From positions 1 through 41,583 of the forward strand of contig NZ_BOOC01000056.1 in NCBI RefSeq assembly GCF_016863035.1: a stretch of DNA of 41,583 nt, written 5' to 3'. Position numbers and translations under genes: made by a program. Below are positions 1 to 7,588 of the stretch, piece after piece. Source of the stretch: Microbispora corallina. Lineage in GTDB: Bacteria > Actinomycetota > Actinomycetes > Streptosporangiales > Streptosporangiaceae. The notes under the pieces are model-generated. The model was not told the origin of the DNA and did not search any database. It was given only the letters and a program-made list of their open reading frames with translations. Numbering within the stretch: the first letter of the stretch is position 1; the number at the start of each line of letters is the position of its first letter.

Positions 1-1
1 C

Positions 2-922
2 CTAGAAGGATGACTCCGACGTCCACGGCCGGAGCTTCTCCGGGTTGCGTACCGCCCAGATGTGCGTGATCCGGTCGCCCACGACCTCGAACGCCGCCAC
101 GGTCACGGTGACGCCGTCCTGCTGGGCGACCAGGCCGGGCTGCCCGTTGACCGTACGCTCCAGGATCGTCAGGCCGGGTGCCACGTCGGCGATCGCGAGG
201 ATATGGCGGGCCACCTGCTCGGCGCCTTCGATGGGACGGAGCACGGCGCTGGCGAGGCCCCCGCCGTCGCCCGTCGCCGTGGCGTCGGGGTCGAGGAGGC
301 CGATGAGGGTGTGGATGTCCATGGCCTCCCACGCCTGCTTGAAGTCCCGCACGATCCCGGCCCGCCGGGCCGGCGAGGTCGCGGAAGCCTGCGACGGGCC
401 CAGGCGGCGGCGGGCCGAGGACGCCAGCTGGCGGCATGCCGCGGGGGTACGGCCGACGATCTCGGCCACCTCGGCGAAGGAGTAGCGGAAGACGTCGTGC
501 AGGACGAACGCGACGCGTTCGGCCGGGGTCATCGAGTCGAGCACGACCAGGAAGGCCATGGTGACCGACTCGTCGAGGGTGACCCGATCGGCCGGGTCGG
601 CGCCGCCGCCCGACGGCCCGGTGGCCCACTCCGCGGGGTCGGGCAGCGGCTCGGGGATCCACTCGCCCACGTACCTCTCGCGCCGGGCCCGCGCCGAGCC
701 GAGCAAATCGAGGCAGATGCGGCTGGCGACCGTGGTCAGCCAGGCGCCGGGGGAGCCGATGCCGTCCCGCTGTGGTCCGGACATGGCGTACCAGCGGGCG
801 TACGTCTCCTGGACCACGTCCTCCGCGTCGGCCAGGGAGCCGAGGAGGCGGTACGCGAGGTTGATCAGCCCGCGCCGCTCGCTCATGATCGCGCTCAGGC
901 TCGGATCGGGCTCGTCGCTCAT
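2..922 (-). CDS. sigJ: ECF41-family RNA polymerase sigma factor (SigJ-like)
   Basis: Alternative sigma factor of 306 aa. Sigma region 2 lies at about residues 12-80 (AYRLLGSLADAEDVVQETY) and region 4 at about 120-175. A SnoaL/NTF2-like C-terminal domain follows from about 190. The three ECF41 signatures are visible: WIPEP in the linker (88-92), DGGG (219-222) and NPEKL (293-297). In ECF41 proteins the C-terminal domain controls sigma activity in place of a separate anti-sigma factor (known for the family). The ATG has an AAGG-type ribosome site about 8 nt upstream. It is the last gene of a minus-strand operon after the SnoaL-like and SDR genes. ECF41 genes typically sit beside such small oxidoreductases, which may be the targets (inference). 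Confidence 0.93.
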   Translation of the reverse strand: MSDEPDPSLSAIMSERRGLINLAYRLLGSLADAEDVVQETYARWYAMSGPQRDGIGSPGAWLTTVASRICLDLLGSARARRERYVGEWIPEPLPDPAEWATGPSGGGADPADRVTLDESVTMAFLVVLDSMTPAERVAFVLHDVFRYSFAEVAEIVGRTPAACRQLASSARRRLGPSQASATSPARRAGIVRDFKQAWEAMDIHTLIGLLDPDATATGDGGGLASAVLRPIEGAEQVARHILAIADVAPGLTILERTVNGQPGLVAQQDGVTVTVAAFEVVGDRITHIWAVRNPEKLRPWTSESSF

Positions 923-982
923 CGTGCCGCCTTCCTCGTCGCGTCCGCCGTCACGGGATCGACGAGACTACGGCCCGGAATG

Positions 983-1867
983 TCAGGCCGGCGCGTCGCC
1001 TCCGGCTGTCGGCTCCGGGAAGTCCGCGCCGCGGGCGACGGCCTCCTGGGCGCGGAGCTCGGCGAGAACGGCCTCCAGGTGGCCGGTCACCGCGTCGTAC
1101 CCCGCTCCTCCCAGCACGATCCGTCTGGGCGGGTCGTCCCGGCCGATGGCCGCGACCACGGCACGCGCCCCGCGCACGGGGTCACCGGCCTGCCTGCCGT
1201 CCTCGCCGATCATGGCGGCGCGTACGGACTCCAGCATCGGGCGGTAGTCCGGGATGTCCTCCTCGATGGGCTCGCCGGCGAAGCCGGCGTAGGCCCGCGT
1301 ACGGAAGGCGCCCGGCTCCACCGTGATCACCTTGATGCCCAGGGGGACCACCTCCCGGCGCAGCACCTCCGTCAGCCCCTCGACGGCGTACTTCGCCGCC
1401 GTGTAGAAGCCGAAGCCGGCCGTGCCGACGAGGCCGGCGACCGAGGACATGGTGACGATCCAGCCGCGGCGGCGCGACCGCATGCCCGGCAGCACGGCTC
1501 GGGTCACGGCCAGGACCGAGAAGAAGTTCAGCTCGAACACCCTGCGGACGGCCTCTTCGTCCATGCCCTCGACCGAGCCGTACCATCCGCGGCCCGCGTT
1601 GTTGACCAGGACGTCGATGCCGCCGAAGCGGCCCTCCGCCTCGGCCACGGCCCGCCGGACCTGCCCGCCGTCGGTGACGTCCAGGGGGAGGACGAGCACC
1701 CTGTCGCCGTGGGGCGCGGCCCACTCGCGCAGTTCGGCGGGGCGGCGCGCGGTGAGCGCGACGCGGTCGCCGGCGGCCAGCGCGGCGTCCGCGTAGGCCA
1801 TGCCGAAACCGCCGGGGGTTCCCCCGGTGACGAACCAGGTCCTCGCCGGCGTTCCCGCCGCGGTCAC
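983..1867 (-). CDS. SDR-family oxidoreductase
   Basis: Classical short-chain dehydrogenase/reductase of 294 aa using NAD(P)H; substrate unknown. The Rossmann motif is TGGTPGGFG near the N-terminus, followed by NNAG and by the catalytic Ser (MSSVAG) and YTAAK. The start is taken as the GTG that overlaps the stop of the upstream SnoaL-like gene (GTGA, 4-nt overlap). A longer in-frame extension would run 17 codons into that gene and has no homology. It is translationally coupled to the SnoaL-like gene and followed about 60 nt later by the ECF41 gene. This looks like one transcript coding a small redox pair and its sigma factor. Confidence 0.9.
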   Translation of the reverse strand: MTAAGTPARTWFVTGGTPGGFGMAYADAALAAGDRVALTARRPAELREWAAPHGDRVLVLPLDVTDGGQVRRAVAEAEGRFGGIDVLVNNAGRGWYGSVEGMDEEAVRRVFELNFFSVLAVTRAVLPGMRSRRRGWIVTMSSVAGLVGTAGFGFYTAAKYAVEGLTEVLRREVVPLGIKVITVEPGAFRTRAYAGFAGEPIEEDIPDYRPMLESVRAAMIGEDGRQAGDPVRGARAVVAAIGRDDPPRRIVLGGAGYDAVTGHLEAVLAELRAQEAVARGADFPEPTAGGDAPA

Positions 1868-2196
1868 GGCGCGATCCTCAGCCGGCTGACGCGGTCTCCT
1901 GCGAGGGTGAAGCGCCACGTCAGCTCCGCCGTGCCGCCGGGGAAGTCGCCCGTCAGGCGTGCGGTGACCAGGACGTCGCCGGCGTCGAGGACCTCGGCGC
2001 CGAGCACCTCGGTCGTGTACTGGTAACGGGACGCCGGGCCCTCCTGCCAGGCCCGGATCTCCGCGGTGCCGCGCCGGGTCTCACCTTCGTCGACGACCAC
2101 GGCGTCGCCGGTGAACAGCCCGACGATCGCGTCGATGTCGCGGCGTGCGTCCGCCTCGAAGTACCTGTCCACCACAGCGGGAACGGTCGCGCTCAT
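1864..2196 (-). CDS. SnoaL-like / NTF2-fold protein
   Basis: A 110-aa protein of the SnoaL/NTF2-like superfamily. It begins with the typical helix (VPAVVDRYFEADARRDIDAIVGLFTGDAVVVDEG) and continues with the cone-shaped beta sheet (TAELTWRFTLAGDRVSRLRI). Such proteins are small cyclases, isomerases or ligand-binding partners; the sequence does not tell which. The ATG has GAGAGGAG 5-9 nt upstream. It is the first gene of the SnoaL/SDR/ECF41 operon and lies directly behind an AT-rich palindromic operator. The fold also occurs at the C-terminus of the sigma factor encoded two genes downstream. Confidence 0.82.
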   Translation of the reverse strand: MSATVPAVVDRYFEADARRDIDAIVGLFTGDAVVVDEGETRRGTAEIRAWQEGPASRYQYTTEVLGAEVLDAGDVLVTARLTGDFPGGTAELTWRFTLAGDRVSRLRIAP

Positions 2197-2212
2197 GAGC
2201 TCTCCTCTCGTT

Positions 2213-2255
2213 GCGCTATAGAAGTCAATATAGCGCTATATGAACTGCTATAGCG
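2213..2255. promoter_or_regulatory. palindromic operator cluster (TATAGCGCTATA)
   Basis: A perfect 14-bp palindrome, ATATAGCGCTATAT (2228-2241), is flanked by CGCTATAG at 2214-2221 and CTATAGCG at 2248-2255, giving four half-sites. It lies 17-59 bp upstream of the SnoaL-like start codon in an otherwise very GC-rich sequence. This is the architecture of a TetR- or PadR/GntR-type repressor site. No regulator gene adjoins it, so the binding protein is unknown. Confidence 0.6.
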
Positions 2256-2279
2256 AGCCGGGGTCACGCGGGTCGCGAT

Positions 2280-2345
2280 CGGTGGGACGGGGAAGCGCGA
2301 CCGGTGGGGCGGGGAAGCGCGGCCGGTGGGGCGGGGGAGCGCGGC
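2280..2345. repeat. three tandem copies of a 22-bp unit
   Basis: Three head-to-tail 22-bp units occur (2280-2301, 2302-2323, 2324-2345), each built on CGGTGGGGCGGGGAAGCGCG. They differ at only one or two positions. The 22-bp period is about two helical turns. They lie about 85-150 bp upstream of the SnoaL-like operon. The rest of the gap to 2585 shows no convincing gene. Confidence 0.75.
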
Positions 2346-2585
2346 CGCAACCGCGTCGCGGCGACGTGGAGGTGGTCGACGCCCGCAACGGCGGCACGCC
2401 GCCGTTCCTGGACGACGACGCGGTCCGGACGGGTCCGCGCCGAGCCCAAGTGGCGCGGTTCCGGGGGATGCGCGAACGATCAACGGGCCGGTACTCATCC
2501 GGCCGGGCGGGAGATGTCTATTTTCGGCGTGCCGCACGCCCCGCGCCCAGCCCCAACTCGGGCGAGGCGGGCAGGCTGCACTCTG

Positions 2586-3068
2586 TTACGGGAGGTCGTT
2601 CCCGAGCCAGGTGCCGACGGTCTTCAGGGTGCCCGCGCCGCTGTCGGTCTCGACCTGTCCGGCGAGGTCGGCGATGGTCACGGAGCTCAGCGCGGCCCGC
2701 CGGGCCGACTCGGCCGCGGCCATCGCGCGGGCGATCGGGCAGGGCGTGGCGCAGCGCTCGGGCGGCGCCGCCAGGGGGCCGCGCTGGCGGATCTCCGTGC
2801 AGACGAAGGCCGGGTCGGGCCCGTCGATGGCCTCGACGACGTCGAGCAGGGTGATCGCCGCCGGGGAGCGGGTCAGCACATAGCCGCCCGACTTCCCCTG
2901 AACCGACTGGACGAGGCCGGCTCGCGCGAGCGCCTGGAGCTGCTTGGCCAGGTAGGTCGGCGACACATCGTGCAGCTCCGCCAGCCGGGCGGCCGGCACC
3001 GGCTCCGCGACGGACGTGAGTACGACGCAGCAGTGGAGCGCCCACTCCACTCCCGCAGACATCTTCAC
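2586..3068 (-). CDS. Rrf2-family transcriptional regulator
   Basis: A 160-aa Rrf2-type winged-helix regulator: MSAGVEWALHCCVVL at the N-terminus, then the HTH (AARLAELHDVSPTYLAKQLQALARAGLVQSVQGKSGGYVLTR, written here by its span of about 26-67). Three downstream cysteines, C90, C106 and C110, could bind an Fe-S cluster or act as a redox switch, as in Rrf2 relatives. The wide C90-C106 spacing differs from NsrR and IscR. It is divergent from the NmrA-like reductase gene with 94 bp between the starts. An inverted repeat in that gap is a likely operator, so it probably controls itself and the reductase (inference). Confidence 0.9.
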   Translation of the reverse strand: MKMSAGVEWALHCCVVLTSVAEPVPAARLAELHDVSPTYLAKQLQALARAGLVQSVQGKSGGYVLTRSPAAITLLDVVEAIDGPDPAFVCTEIRQRGPLAAPPERCATPCPIARAMAAAESARRAALSSVTIADLAGQVETDSGAGTLKTVGTWLGNDLP

Positions 3069-3095
3069 CCTGCCACCCTATCGGCCCCCCGATCT

Positions 3096-3112
3096 CGGAT
3101 AATTTTTGTCCG
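3096..3112. promoter_or_regulatory. candidate Rrf2 operator
   Basis: CGGATAATTTTTGTCCG is an AT-centred inverted repeat (CGGA...TCCG) in the divergent Rrf2/reductase promoter region, 28 bp from the Rrf2 start and about 50 bp from the reductase start. The adjacent GGGTATAGT could be a -10 element for the reductase. Confidence 0.45.
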
Positions 3113-3162
3113 GGTATAGTCGGCGGCGAACACCTCGTTCGAACCTGGGTGAAAGGCTCATC

Positions 3163-3897
3163 ATGAAGATCGCAGTTTTCGGCGGAACCGGCCTGATCGG
3201 CTCGCAGGTCGTCGCGAACCTCACGGCGGCCGGTCACGAGGCCGTGCCCCACTCCCTGTCCACGGGCGTGGACATCATCACCGGCGCCGGCGTGGACGAC
3301 GCCGTGGCGGGCGCGGACGTCGTCGTCAACCTCACCAATTCCCCGACGTTCGACGACGCCTCGCCCGCGTTCTTCCAGACCTCGATGGACAACCTCGTCG
3401 GCGCGAGCACGAAGGCGGGCGTCGGGCACTTCGTCATCCTCTCCATCGTCGGCGTCGACCAGGTGCCCGGCCTCGTCTACTACCGGGCGAAGGTCCTCCA
3501 GGAGGACGTGCTGCGGGCCGGCGATGTCCCGTTCTCGATCGTGCGCGCCACCCAGTTCATGGAGTTCGTCGACGCGATCATGTCCTGGACCGGCGACGGG
3601 GAGACGGTGCGCCTGCCGCGCACGCCGATCCAGCCGATCGCCGCCGCGGACGTCGCCGCCGCGGTCTCGGAGGTCTCCGTGGGCGCACCCCTGAACGGTG
3701 TCCGCAACGTCGCCGGTCCCGAGGTCTTCACCCTCGACGAGCTCGGCAGGATCACGCTCGCGGCCAAGGGCGACAGCCGTGTCGTCGCCGACGACACCGC
3801 GGGCATGTTCGCCGCGGTGTCGGGCGACGCCATCATCGCCCCCGCCGGCGCCGTGACGGCCCCCACCCGGTACGCCGACTGGCTCGCGCGCGCCTGA
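3163..3897 (+). CDS. NmrA-like NAD(P)H-binding oxidoreductase (atypical SDR)
   Basis: A 244-aa atypical SDR of the NmrA/HSCARG type. It opens with MKIAVFGGTGLIGSQVV (NAD(P)-binding GGTGxxG), and YYRAK is a possible YxxxK pair. The mid-region reads FSIVRATQFMEF, as is usual in this family. These proteins are quinone or isoflavone-like reductases or redox sensors; the substrate is not evident. The start is set at the ATG preceded by GAAAGG 6 nt upstream; the 19-codon extension has no homology. It is divergent from the Rrf2 gene and probably under its control. A strong hairpin follows the stop. Confidence 0.88.
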   Translation: MKIAVFGGTGLIGSQVVANLTAAGHEAVPHSLSTGVDIITGAGVDDAVAGADVVVNLTNSPTFDDASPAFFQTSMDNLVGASTKAGVGHFVILSIVGVDQVPGLVYYRAKVLQEDVLRAGDVPFSIVRATQFMEFVDAIMSWTGDGETVRLPRTPIQPIAAADVAAAVSEVSVGAPLNGVRNVAGPEVFTLDELGRITLAAKGDSRVVADDTAGMFAAVSGDAIIAPAGAVTAPTRYADWLARA

Positions 3898-3911
3898 CCC
3901 CCACGCCCCGG

Positions 3912-3935
3912 GAGGCCGGCGGTCCCCCCGGCCTC
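3912..3935 (+). terminator. hairpin terminator after the NmrA-like gene
   Basis: GAGGCCGG/CCGGCCTC forms an 8-bp perfect stem with an 8-nt loop, 14 nt after the stop codon. There is no U-tract, which is usual for actinomycetes. Confidence 0.55.
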
Positions 3936-4291
3936 GCCCGGGTCGTCCACCCCACACCGAGCCGCGGGGTTACGGTGGTGGGAAAGTCGTCACCGGGCCC
4001 GGGCGCGACGCCGGGGTACGCACCCGTCCCGGGCGTCCTGCCGCTTGCCCGGCCACGGGCGCCGCCGCGAGGCCGGCCGGGCCCGTAGAGCTCGTCGCCC
4101 GCCCGGTGGCGATCATCCGTGTCCATCCCGGGCACCACGCGATCACGTGGCCGGCGCCGTACCGCGCACACCGGAGGAAGCGGCGCGCACCCGGCCCGCG
4201 GGCCCGTCCCGTACTCGCTCCAGCCGCGGATGGGTGCGGGCGGCCACGAGGGCCGGGGGCCGAGCCGTGAAGCGGACGAGGCAAGGGGGCG
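3936..4291. other. intergenic region without recognisable gene
   Basis: About 355 bp between the reductase hairpin and the second ECF41 gene. Open frames on both strands here are GC-driven, with no family resemblance. An AAGGGGG ribosome-binding stretch lies just before the sigma start. I do not see an ECF41-type TGTCACA/CGTC promoter upstream of the sigma gene. Confidence 0.5.
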
Positions 4292-5194
4292 ATGGCGGTG
4301 GCGGACGGCGGGTCGAGGGGTCCGGGCGAGATCGACCGGGCGGCGGAGGTCTTCACGAATGTGCGGCCGCGCCTGTTCGGGATCGCGTACCGGATGCTGG
4401 GCAGCGCCACCGAAGCCGAGGACCTGGTGCAGGAGGTGTGGCTGCGCTGGCAGGGCTGCGACCGCGCCGCGGTGGACAACCCCGCCGCGTTCCTCGCGAC
4501 CGTGACGACGCGGCTGGCCATCAACGCCGCCCAGTCCGCACGCGTCCGCCGCGAGACGTACGTCGGCCCGTGGCTGCCGGAGCCGGTCGACACCAGCGCG
4601 GACCCGCACCTCGGCGCCGAGCGCGGCGCGGCGCTGGAGCTCGCCGTCCTGTTGCTCCTGGAGCGGCTGTCGCCCACGGAACGGGCGGCGTACGTGCTGC
4701 GGGAGGCGTTCGACTACCCCTACCGGCAGATCGCCGACATCGTCGGGCTCAGCGAGGTGGCGGTGCGCCAGCTGGTCAGCCGGGCCCGCCGGCACGTGCG
4801 CGCCGAGCGCAGGGCGCCCGTGACGAAGGCCGAGCAACGCAGGCTGCTGACGGCCTTCGTCGCCGCCGCCCGGGCCGGCGACCTGGCCACGCTGGAGGAG
4901 ATCTTCGCCGCGGACGTGGTGAGCTACTCCGACGGCGGCGGCGCCGAGCGCGCCTCGCGCATCCCCGTGGTGGGGGCGTCGCGGGTGGCGAGGTACGTCA
5001 GGGCGTTCGCGAGCCGCTTCTGGGCCGGCGTCGACGTGACGTGGGCGAGCACGAACGGCCAGACCTCCGCGCTGCTGAGCCGGGACGGGCAGGTGTTCGC
5101 GGTCCTCACCGTCGACGCCTCCGAGCAGGGCGTCGACCGGGTGTTCTGGATGATGAACCCCGCCAAGATCACCGCGGTGCCGGCCGTGACCTGA
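4292..5194 (+). CDS. sigJ: ECF41-family RNA polymerase sigma factor (SigJ-like)
   Basis: A 300-aa ECF41 sigma factor paralogous to the one at the left edge. Region 2 spans about 18-85 (IAYRMLGSATEAEDLVQEVW) and region 4 about 120-170 (YRQIADIVGLSEVAVRQLVSRARR). The SnoaL-like regulatory domain starts near 180. Signature motifs are WLPEP (94-98), DGGG (214-217) and NPAKI (289-293). The ATG follows AAGGGGG. It stands alone on the plus strand. The NmrA-like gene upstream is the sort of oxidoreductase these sigma factors are often linked to (inference). A hairpin follows the stop. A TGTCACA-N16-TGTC element 147 bp downstream resembles the ECF41 promoter. Confidence 0.93.
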   Translation: MAVADGGSRGPGEIDRAAEVFTNVRPRLFGIAYRMLGSATEAEDLVQEVWLRWQGCDRAAVDNPAAFLATVTTRLAINAAQSARVRRETYVGPWLPEPVDTSADPHLGAERGAALELAVLLLLERLSPTERAAYVLREAFDYPYRQIADIVGLSEVAVRQLVSRARRHVRAERRAPVTKAEQRRLLTAFVAAARAGDLATLEEIFAADVVSYSDGGGAERASRIPVVGASRVARYVRAFASRFWAGVDVTWASTNGQTSALLSRDGQVFAVLTVDASEQGVDRVFWMMNPAKITAVPAVT

Positions 5195-5207
5195 CCACGC
5201 CACGTTC

Positions 5208-5233
5208 GCGAGCCCGTCGACCGGGGGGCTCGC
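5208..5233 (+). terminator. hairpin terminator after the ECF41 gene
   Basis: GCGAGCCC/GGGCTCGC gives an 8-bp stem with a 10-nt loop starting 13 nt after the stop. Confidence 0.55.
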
Positions 5234-5340
5234 CGGCGCGCGGCTGCCTCGGCCACCCTCGCGCGCTGCCAGGCGGCGGACCTCACCCGTCCGCGTGAGA
5301 GCCGCGCCGGACGACGAATCGCACGCGCTCGCCCCGGGGC

Positions 5341-5367
5341 TGTCACAGGCCGGGGGGCTGTCCTGTC
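5341..5367 (+). promoter_or_regulatory. ECF41-like promoter candidate
   Basis: TGTCACA is followed after 16 nt by TGTC. The published ECF41 promoter consensus, as I recall it, is TGTCACA about 16-17 nt from CGTC, so the -10 half differs at one base. The element faces the tandem histidine-kinase genes, about 170 bp upstream of the first start. The rest of the 5234-5537 gap shows no gene. Confidence 0.35.
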
Positions 5368-5537
5368 CTAGCTGGTGACCGCATGACAGCGGCTCCCTCC
5401 GAAGCGACGGCCGTCGCGGAGATCGCGCCGGCCCGGCGGACCGGCCCGGCACCGCGCCGGCGCGGGCCGCGCGAACCTCCCACGCGACCGTCCGCCGCAT
5501 CGCGCCCGGAAGCCACGCAATGGAAGGAACATGTGCT

Positions 5538-6362
5538 GTGACGGCACTCCCCACGCCCCCGTACGACTGTGAGCCGCACCCATCCCGTCAGGGCAGGACC
5601 GCGGCGGCGATTCAGACGTCCCTCGACACGATGCGCGAGCTGAAACGCGAGCTGAAGAAGGAACGGCGGTTCGCCTCCGACGCGTCGCACGAGCTGCGCG
5701 CGGCCGTCGCGGGGCTGCGCGCGGAGCTGGAGGAGGCCCGCCTGCATCCTGACCAGACGGTCCTCGGCGACCTGGTCGCCCGGGCGTTGCGCGACGTCGA
5801 CCGGCTGGACGCGATCCTCACGGACCTGCGCGTCCTCGCCGAGCTGGAGACCGGTTCCGGCGTCCAGCCGCGGCGCGCCGACCTCGCCGAGATCGTCCGT
5901 GAGGAGGTCGCCCGCAGGTCCGACCCCATCGACGTACGGCTCCGGCTGCACAGCGGGGTGATCGTCCATGCCGTCCCGATCCGGATCGTCCGGCTGCTCA
6001 CCAACCTGCTGGACAACGCCCAGCGGCACGCCAGGCACCTGGTCGAGGTCCGGGTGAGCCGCGAGAACGGCCACGCCCGGCTCACGGTGACCGACGACGG
6101 AGAGGGGATCGCGGAGTGCGATCGGGAACGGATCTTCCAGCGCTTCACCCGCCTGGCTGCCGCCCGCCGCCTCGACCGCACCGGCACCGGCCTGGGTCTG
6201 TCGATCGCCCGCGACATCGCCCGTTCCCACGTCGGCAGCCTGCACGCCGAGGAGTCCGAGACGGGTGGGGCGGCCTTCGTCCTGCGCCTTCCCCTGGCGG
6301 GCCCGGCCGCTTCCGCCGGATCGGAGCCGGAGCGGCACCTGCACGAAGCGATGGAGACGTGA
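5538..6362 (+). CDS. PAS-less HisKA histidine kinase with degenerate H-box
   Basis: A 274-aa soluble histidine kinase with no membrane helix or sensor domain. The HisKA helix carries His52 in SHELRAAVAG, where most kinases have SHELRTPL. The ATPase domain is intact: N box LLDNAQRHA, G1 VTDDGEGI, F box IFQRFTRL, G2 GTGLGLSIA. The loss of Thr after His-Glu-Leu-Arg removes the residue that supports phosphatase activity in HisKA kinases (known), so it may act mainly as a kinase or a dimer partner (inference). The start is set at the GTG 9 nt after GGAAGGAA; an ATG 18 nt earlier overlaps that site. The next gene encodes a close relative 31 nt downstream. There is no response regulator nearby. Confidence 0.85.
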   Translation: MTALPTPPYDCEPHPSRQGRTAAAIQTSLDTMRELKRELKKERRFASDASHELRAAVAGLRAELEEARLHPDQTVLGDLVARALRDVDRLDAILTDLRVLAELETGSGVQPRRADLAEIVREEVARRSDPIDVRLRLHSGVIVHAVPIRIVRLLTNLLDNAQRHARHLVEVRVSRENGHARLTVTDDGEGIAECDRERIFQRFTRLAAARRLDRTGTGLGLSIARDIARSHVGSLHAEESETGGAAFVLRLPLAGPAASAGSEPERHLHEAMET

Positions 6363-6393
6363 GCTCCACCGAGCGCGCGCCGAAGGGAACCCG

Positions 6394-7554
6394 ATGAGAC
6401 AGCACCTCGACTACGCGGCCCTGTTCGCGGCCGTTCCGAGCCCGTGCCTGGTGATGACGCCGGACATGACCATCGTGGCCGTCAACCAGGCCTACCTCGA
6501 CGCCTGCGGCCGGCGGCGGGAGGAACTGCTGGGCCGGCACGTGCTCGACTCCTGCGCCCACGACCACGCCGACCCGGGCAGACGGCGCGCGCTGCGGAAC
6601 CTCGAGGCCTCGCTGCGCCGGGCCCGGGCCACCGGCAAGCCGGACGTGATGGCGCCGCAGAGGTGCGCCATGCCCGTCTCGGGCGCCGGGGGTCTGTCCG
6701 AGGGGCGGTACTGGAGCACGGTCAACTCGCCTGTCTTCGGCTCGAACGGCGCGGTGGTGCTGTTCGTCCACCGTACGGAGGACGTGTCGGCGTTCCTCCA
6801 GCAGTTCCGGGGGAGCCGCTCGCCCATGAGCCCGTACGCCACGGAGACGCACGACCTGAACGAGCAGGTGAGGGAGGCGGCGACGTACGCGGAGCGGCTG
6901 CTCGACCGGCAGCGCCAGTTCGCCGCCGACGCCTCGCACGAACTGCGCACGCCGCTCGCCGCGCTGCGCCTGCAGGTGGAGGAGGCGCAGCTCCACCCCG
7001 ACCACGTCGACCTGCGCGATCTGCTCGGCCACCTGGCCGGAGACCTCGACCGGCTGGCGGCCATCGTCGACGACCTGCTCCTGCTGGCCACGATCGAGGT
7101 CGACGCCGACGAAGAGCTGGAGGAGGTGAACCTGACGAGCCTGGTCGAGACGGTGGCCGCCCGCTGGGCAGGAAGCTGTGACGTGCGGCTCGACCTGGAG
7201 CCGGCGGTGACCGTGGACGCCGCCTCCTGGCAGCTCACCCGGCTGCTCGCCGGCCTCTTCGACAACGCCCGGCGGCACGCCGCGCGGCGGCTGAAGGTGG
7301 ACCTGCGCCGCGCCGGCGGTCACGCGGAGCTCGCCGTGGCCGACGACGGGCACGGCGTCAGCCCGGACGACCGCGACCGCATCTTCCAGCGCTTCGTCCG
7401 CCTGGACGCCTCCCGCAGCCGCGACCGCGGCGGCCCCGGGCTGGGCCTGGCCGTCGCCCGCGCCATCGCCTCGGCCCACCGCGGCACCCTGCACGTGGAG
7501 GACGCCGCCTACGGCGGGGCGCGCTTCGTCCTGCGCCTTCCTCTCGTCTCCTGA
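6394..7554 (+). CDS. PAS-domain HisKA sensor histidine kinase
   Basis: A 386-aa cytoplasmic kinase. A PAS domain (about residues 7-130: LFAAVPSPCLVMTPDMTIVAVNQAYLDACG, given here by its start) precedes HisKA with canonical SHELRTPLAAL (His182). The ATPase domain shows LFDNARRHA (Asn291), VADDGHGVS, IFQRFVRLD and GGPGLGLAVA. There is no transmembrane segment, so the PAS domain must sense an internal signal such as redox or a bound ligand (inference). The ATG has GAAGGGA 6 nt upstream; the longer frame runs back into the upstream gene. Its catalytic core resembles the kinase just before it, including a shared LHPD motif, which points to tandem duplication followed by loss of PAS in the partner. 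No response regulator is in the window. Confidence 0.92.
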   Translation: MRQHLDYAALFAAVPSPCLVMTPDMTIVAVNQAYLDACGRRREELLGRHVLDSCAHDHADPGRRRALRNLEASLRRARATGKPDVMAPQRCAMPVSGAGGLSEGRYWSTVNSPVFGSNGAVVLFVHRTEDVSAFLQQFRGSRSPMSPYATETHDLNEQVREAATYAERLLDRQRQFAADASHELRTPLAALRLQVEEAQLHPDHVDLRDLLGHLAGDLDRLAAIVDDLLLLATIEVDADEELEEVNLTSLVETVAARWAGSCDVRLDLEPAVTVDAASWQLTRLLAGLFDNARRHAARRLKVDLRRAGGHAELAVADDGHGVSPDDRDRIFQRFVRLDASRSRDRGGPGLGLAVARAIASAHRGTLHVEDAAYGGARFVLRLPLVS

Positions 7555-7588
7555 CCCGCCCGCCTAGAGATCTACGATGTAAAGGCGG

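Noticed and set aside
2304..2580. A gene in the gap left of the Rrf2 gene
   Set aside because: Several frames are open, but none has a ribosome site or family resemblance, and the tandem 22-bp repeat runs through them.
3130..3150. GTTCGAACC resembling a tRNA T-arm
   Set aside because: No acceptor, D-arm or anticodon arm can be built around it. It lies just upstream of the NmrA-like start.
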